A DNA stretch of 45,660 nt from the NCBI RefSeq assembly GCF_947305955.1, contig NZ_CAMZFB010000021.1:1-45660 (forward strand). The letters run 5' to 3'. The translations under genes were made by a program, and so were the position numbers. Below are positions 41,866-45,660 of this stretch, piece by piece. Below the pieces are notes generated by a model, which was not told the DNA's origin, did no database searches, and saw only the letters and a list, made by a program, of their open reading frames with translations. The DNA is from an uncultured Brevundimonas sp. (lineage in GTDB: Bacteria > Pseudomonadota > Alphaproteobacteria > Caulobacterales > Caulobacteraceae). Each line of letters opens with the position of its first letter. Within the stretch, counting starts at the first letter, position 1.

Positions 41866-43143
41866 TTAGGCGGCGTGGAATTGGGCCGTTTCGGTGGAGT
41901 CCTTCAGGGCCGTGGTCGAGGACTGGCCTTGCGAGATGACGGTGGCGACATCGTCGAAATAGCCGGTGCCGACTTCGCGCTGGTGACGGGTCGCGGTGTA
42001 GCCCGAAGCCTCGTTGGCGAACTCGCGCTGTTGCAACTCCGAATAGGCAGCCATGCCACGGTCGCGGTAACCCGAAGCCAGTTCGAACATGCCGTTGTTC
42101 AGGCTGTGGAAACCGGCCAGAGTCACGAACTGGAACTTGTAGCCCATGGCCCCCAGCTCACGCTGGAATTTGGCGATGGTCTCGTCATCCAGTTTGGCCT
42201 TCCAGTTGAAGGACGGCGAGCAGTTGTAGGCCATCAGCTTGCCCGGATACTTCTTCTGGATGGCTTCCGCGAACTTACGGGCGTCGTCCAGATCCGGGTA
42301 GGAGGTCTCCCACCACAGCAGGTCGGCGTACTTGGCATAGTTCAGGCCGCGCGCGATGCAGTGGTCGAGGCCGGTGCCTTCCTTCAGGCGGAAGAAGCCC
42401 TCTGCCGTGCGGTTCTCGCGGTCGATGAAGGGGTGGTCGCGCTCGTCGATGTCCGAGGTGATCAGCTGGGCCGATTCCGCGTCGGTGCGGGCCACCGTCA
42501 GGGTCGGGGTGCCGCAGACGTCAGCCGCCAGACGCGCCGCGATCAGGTTGCGCTCGTGGGCTTGGGTCGGGATCAGAACCTTGCCGCCCAGGTGGCCGCA
42601 CTTCTTCTCCGAAGCCAGTTGGTCCTCGAAGTGGACGCCCGAGGCACCGGCTTCGATGAAGGCCTTCATGATTTCAAAGCTGTTCAGCGGACCACCGAAA
42701 CCGGCTTCCGCGTCGGCCACGATCGGAGCGAACCAGTCGCGCTTGGCACCGCCCTCGGCATGCTCGATCTGGTCGGCACGTTGCAGGGTGCGGTTAATGC
42801 GGCGGCACAGTTCCGGCGCAGCATTGGCCGGATACAGCGACTGGTCCGGATACATGGCCGAGGCGGTGTTGGCGTCGGCAGCAACCTGCCAGCCCGACAG
42901 ATAGATGGCCTTCAGGCCCGCGCGGACCATCTGCATGGCTTGGTTGCCCGTCACGGCACCCAGAGCGTTGATGTAGGGCTCAGAGTGCAGCAGCTCCCAC
43001 AGGCGGTTGGCACCGCGCTCGGCGAGGGTGTGGGTGATCGGCACGGAGCCGCGCAGACGCAGGACGTCTTCCGGCGTGTAGGGGCGCTCGATGCCGTCAA
43101 AGCGGCCCTTGGGGGCGGGAACCAGATCAGCGAAGGTGGTCAT
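41866..43143 (-). CDS. aceA: Isocitrate lyase
   Basis: AceA splits isocitrate into succinate and glyoxylate, the first step of the glyoxylate shunt used for growth on acetate and fatty acids. The 425-residue length is typical of the bacterial form. The catalytic motif KKCGH is at residues 180-184, with the active Cys182. Upstream motifs include [10 protein letters not shown] and ADAEAGFGG (metal binding), and later [14 protein letters not shown] and YNCSPSFNW regions are seen. It is divergent from a RamB/ScfR-type regulator, which probably controls it through the repeated sites between them. Malate synthase is not in the window. Confidence 0.97.
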   Translation of the reverse strand: MTTFADLVPAPKGRFDGIERPYTPEDVLRLRGSVPITHTLAERGANRLWELLHSEPYINALGAVTGNQAMQMVRAGLKAIYLSGWQVAADANTASAMYPDQSLYPANAAPELCRRINRTLQRADQIEHAEGGAKRDWFAPIVADAEAGFGGPLNSFEIMKAFIEAGASGVHFEDQLASEKKCGHLGGKVLIPTQAHERNLIAARLAADVCGTPTLTVARTDAESAQLITSDIDERDHPFIDRENRTAEGFFRLKEGTGLDHCIARGLNYAKYADLLWWETSYPDLDDARKFAEAIQKKYPGKLMAYNCSPSFNWKAKLDDETIAKFQRELGAMGYKFQFVTLAGFHSLNNGMFELASGYRDRGMAAYSELQQREFANEASGYTATRHQREVGTGYFDDVATVISQGQSSTTALKDSTETAQFHAA

Positions 43144-43205
43144 GTGCGTTCTCGTCTCTGCGATGGTGCGGTCAACGCCGCGTCACAGGTCAAAGAACAC
43201 GGGCC

Positions 43206-43287
43206 AGTCACAAAAGACACAGCAACAGGCCCGATATTGAAGTCACTTAGTCACAATATGACTTGACCAAATCAGTCACATTATGAC
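43206..43287. promoter_or_regulatory. Repeated operator-like sites between aceA and its regulator
   Basis: AGTCACAATATGAC (43249-43262) and AGTCACATTATGAC (43274-43287) are near-identical, each a GTCA/TGAC inverted repeat, with starts 25 bases apart. A degenerate copy, AGTCACAAAAGAC, lies at 43206-43218, and a half-site AGTCAC at 43241-43246. They are placed to control both divergent genes and are likely bound by the adjacent regulator. Confidence 0.65.
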
Positions 43288-43298
43288 CTAACTGCGAT

Positions 43299-44744
43299 AT
43301 GCAGGATAATGCCGACCGCAAACTGTTCCTTGGGGCGCGCCTGAAACGGCTGCGCCGCGACCTTGGCCTGACCCAGACCGCCATGGCCGAGGACCTGTCG
43401 GTCTCACCCTCCTATCTGAACCATATCGAGCGCAACCAGCGGCCCGTCTCGGCGCAACTGCTGCTGAAGCTGGCCGAAACCTATGATGTCGATCTGCGGA
43501 CCCTGAACCGCGCGGGCGAGATCGACGAAGCGCGTCTGGGCGAAATCCTTGCCGATCCGGTGTTCAAGGGCGTTTCGGCCCCGCGCCACGAACTGATGCA
43601 GGTGATCGAGGAAGCGCCCGCCGTGGCCGACGCCCTGCTGCGCCTCTATCAGGCCTTTGACGACCAGCGCGCCCGCGCCCGTGCCGCCGCCGAACATGGC
43701 GAGGGGCTGGACGATGCCGCCCCCGCCGACTGGGTGCGCGAGTTCGTTCAGTCACGCGGCAACCACTTCCCCGACCTCGACCAGATGGGCGAGGCACTGG
43801 CACATACTCTTGCGCGGGAACAACCGCCCCATGCCGAGGGGTTCGAGGCCGCCGCCCGCCAGCGGCTGGCCGTCGCCCATGGCCTGACGGTCCGCACCGT
43901 GCCGTCGGAGGTGATGGTGGAATGGACGCGTCGCTTTGACCTGCACCGCCGCCGCCTGTTGCTGAGCGAGAGTCTCGGCCCGTCCTCGCGGGCGTTCGCC
44001 GTGGCCTATCAACTGGCCCTGTCCGAACACGGTGGCGACCTCAACGCCATGGCCGATGCCGCCCGCGCGCCCGATCCGGCCACGCGCAGCCTGCTGAAAG
44101 TGGCCATGACCAATACCTTGGCCGCCGCCATCCTGATGCCTTACACGGCCTTCCATCGGGCGGCGGAGGAAACGCGCTATGATTTGGACCGTCTGGCCGC
44201 ACGGTTTGGCGTGTCATACGAACAGGTCGCCCACCGGCTGACCACCCTGTCGCGCCCCACGGCACGGGGTGTGCCCTTCTTCCTGATGCGGGTGGATCAG
44301 GCGGGCAATATCTCCAAACGCTATGCGACGGGGGCCTTTCCCTTCTCGCGCTTCGGCGGGGCCTGTCCGCGCTGGCGGCTGCATTCAGCCTTCCGCACGC
44401 CGGGCCGGATTATCACCCAGATCATCGAAACGCCGGAACAGGACGGCAAACCCGGCGGTCGCTGGTTCACCTTCGCCCGCACGGTGGAACGTCAGGGCCG
44501 CGACGGCTTCGGCGAGGCGCAGGATCTGGCTATCGGCATGGGCTGCGAGCTGCAGCACGCGCACCGCCTGATCTATGCCCAGGGGCTGGACCTCCAGAAC
44601 CCCGAGGTCACCCCCATCGGCCCCGCCTGTCGCCTCTGCCACCGCCACCCCTGCGCCGAGCGGGCCGCCGCCCCCATCGATCGCCCGCTGGCCGTCGATG
44701 ACTGGGCCAAGTCACTCAGCCCCTATCCATTCGCGGCGGGTTGA
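43299..44744 (+). CDS. XRE-family regulator of the RamB/ScfR type (short-chain acyl-CoA metabolism)
   Basis: The 481-residue protein has an N-terminal helix-turn-helix of the XRE type (RLKRLRRDLGLTQTAMAEDL, SPSYLNHIERNQRP). A central ImmA/IrrE-like region follows (about residues 195-330), but it shows no HExxH zinc motif. The C-terminal domain (about 330-470) contains FGGACPRWRLH and, near the end, a four-cysteine-like GPACRLCHRHPC. This architecture matches RamB and related regulators of acetate and propionate metabolism. It is divergent from aceA. Its stop touches the stop of the convergent peptidase gene within the palindrome TGATCA. The effector is probably a short-chain acyl-CoA, by analogy only. 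Confidence 0.88.
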   Translation: MQDNADRKLFLGARLKRLRRDLGLTQTAMAEDLSVSPSYLNHIERNQRPVSAQLLLKLAETYDVDLRTLNRAGEIDEARLGEILADPVFKGVSAPRHELMQVIEEAPAVADALLRLYQAFDDQRARARAAAEHGEGLDDAAPADWVREFVQSRGNHFPDLDQMGEALAHTLAREQPPHAEGFEAAARQRLAVAHGLTVRTVPSEVMVEWTRRFDLHRRRLLLSESLGPSSRAFAVAYQLALSEHGGDLNAMADAARAPDPATRSLLKVAMTNTLAAAILMPYTAFHRAAEETRYDLDRLAARFGVSYEQVAHRLTTLSRPTARGVPFFLMRVDQAGNISKRYATGAFPFSRFGGACPRWRLHSAFRTPGRIITQIIETPEQDGKPGGRWFTFARTVERQGRDGFGEAQDLAIGMGCELQHAHRLIYAQGLDLQNPEVTPIGPACRLCHRHPCAERAAAPIDRPLAVDDWAKSLSPYPFAAG

Positions 44745-45660
44745 TCAGCGCAGGACGACGCGATCGCCCTCAAGGGCGATATCCCAGCCCGCCAGAATAC
44801 CGGCGACGGTCGCCTGCGGGTCACGCGAGCCGTTGTTGATGAAGTCGAGGATCACGGCCACGTCCTGCGGCCGCCCACCACGCCGGACATAAAGGTCGGT
44901 CCAGTCGCGAACCGTCACCACCCCGTCGCGGCGGTTTTCGCTGACCAACTGGCGTACGAAATCGACAAAGTCCCCGCCGCTCTTGCGGCGTTCGACCATT
45001 TCGGCGGCCATGGCAAAAACGGCTCCACAGGCATAATAGGCGCGGTGCTCGCCCCGATCCCCTGCCGTGGCGATAGGTTGGCGGCCATATTTCACGCAGT
45101 CGTCGATCTCGGTCTGAAGCTCGGCCTTGTCGTTATAGGACGGATCGCGCGCCTTCAGTGCCCGCACCGCCATCAGATCGGCCCCGCCCTCGGTAATCCA
45201 AGCATCGCGCGCAAATTCATAGCGCACCGTCTGGCCCAGCCAGAAATGCGCCGCCTCATGGGCGATGAACCACAGGGCGCGTTCGCGGATTTCCTCATCC
45301 GGTTCGGTAATGCCGCGCCCTTCGAAATTCATGACGATCAGGCCGGGCAGCACACTGCCGCCCATGCTCGTCATGCGCTGGGTCGGGCCGTTCCATGCCG
45401 CCATCAGCACCGGCTTTTCCGCCCCTGCCGAGGCTGCGCCCAGTCGTTGCAGATACCACCGCCCCGTCGCAGGGGCGGCATCGGCCAGCGTGCCAGCCAT
45501 CCATTCCGGCAAGGCAGGATCGATCACCGCCGTCAGGCCATCCCCCCGCGTCACATCGGCATCGCCCAACAGGACATAGGATCGCTCGAACTGGGTGATC
45601 AGCTCGGGGCGGCGCTCGCCCGCGAACAGGACAGGACCCGACTCGTCGCGCCAGCGCACC
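44745..45660 (-). CDS. M1-type zinc metallopeptidase (5' end outside window)
   Basis: The gene extends past the right edge, and about 305 C-terminal residues are visible. The zinc motif HEAAH lies in WFIAHEAAHFWLGQ, and the third ligand Glu follows 18 residues later in WITEGGADLMA, which gives the HExxH-x18-E pattern of M1 (gluzincin) peptidases. The upstream GAMEN-like motif of classical aminopeptidases is not obvious; MNFEGRGIT may hold that position. It may therefore be a divergent M1-like peptidase. The location cannot be told because the N-terminus is missing. It is convergent with the RamB-type gene with no gap. Confidence 0.8.
   Translation of the reverse strand, partial: VRWRDESGPVLFAGERRPELITQFERSYVLLGDADVTRGDGLTAVIDPALPEWMAGTLADAAPATGRWYLQRLGAASAGAEKPVLMAAWNGPTQRMTSMGGSVLPGLIVMNFEGRGITEPDEEIRERALWFIAHEAAHFWLGQTVRYEFARDAWITEGGADLMAVRALKARDPSYNDKAELQTEIDDCVKYGRQPIATAGDRGEHRAYYACGAVFAMAAEMVERRKSGGDFVDFVRQLVSENRRDGVVTVRDWTDLYVRRGGRPQDVAVILDFINNGSRDPQATVAGILAGWDIALEGDRVVLR

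Overview
The window looks like ordinary chromosome from an alphaproteobacterium of the order Caulobacterales (Caulobacter/Brevundimonas/Asticcacaulis relatives). The clues are high GC, an RcdA homologue (DUF1465) beside a DUF1192 protein, a TrcR/DUF1013 cell-cycle regulator, COQ9, a pstCAB-phoU-phoB operon preceded by phoR but lacking pstS, and an isocitrate lyase divergent from a RamB/ScfR-type regulator. Genus and species cannot be fixed from the sequence alone. I saw no rRNA, tRNA, CRISPR array, insertion sequence, integrase or phage gene. No gene-free stretch exceeds about 220 bases.

Layout. 1-3111 (minus): a partial secreted Ala/Pro-rich protein, a membrane histidine kinase and thiE. 3164-6304 (plus): an iron-storage pair (bfd, bfr) behind Fur-like boxes, a small membrane protein, efp and suhB. 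6383-12274: an M16 peptidase pair (one active, one lacking the zinc site), a glycerophosphodiesterase and an ABC exporter. 12409-18106: rpmE, an L,D-transpeptidase, rcdA with its DUF1192 neighbour, a quinone oxidoreductase, a secreted CVNH plus beta/gamma-crystallin protein, trcR, and a small DUF465 protein. 18244-23589: ubiX with TIGR02444 and DUF465 genes, an Lrp-type regulator, a GGDEF protein, purE-purK, coq9, and rpsU, which appears to start at CTG. 23742-31961: a Na+-exporter-type ABC pair, a GDSL autotransporter, a fused SerB-SerA enzyme, a repeat-rich membrane protein and hslO. 32040-39147: an orphan Rap1a/Tai-like secreted protein and the complete Pho control cluster. 39289-45660: a hybrid sensor kinase, a small unknown gene, aceA, its likely regulator, and a truncated M1-type metallopeptidase.

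Themes. Phosphate sensing (PstCAB, PhoU, PhoR, PhoB, with a Pho-box-like site before pstC), iron storage, ubiquinone synthesis (ubiX, coq9), purine synthesis (purE, purK), glyoxylate-shunt control (aceA and regulator) and cell-cycle control (rcdA, trcR) are all represented. Most convergent pairs are separated by strong, often bidirectional hairpin terminators. Three convergent pairs instead abut almost directly.

The most unusual points are the 634-residue fusion of phosphoserine phosphatase to phosphoglycerate dehydrogenase, with both active sites apparently intact; a hairpin that pairs with the ribosome-binding site of the autotransporter gene; the secreted lectin/crystallin fusion; repeated operator-like sequences between aceA and its regulator; and the CTG start of rpsU.
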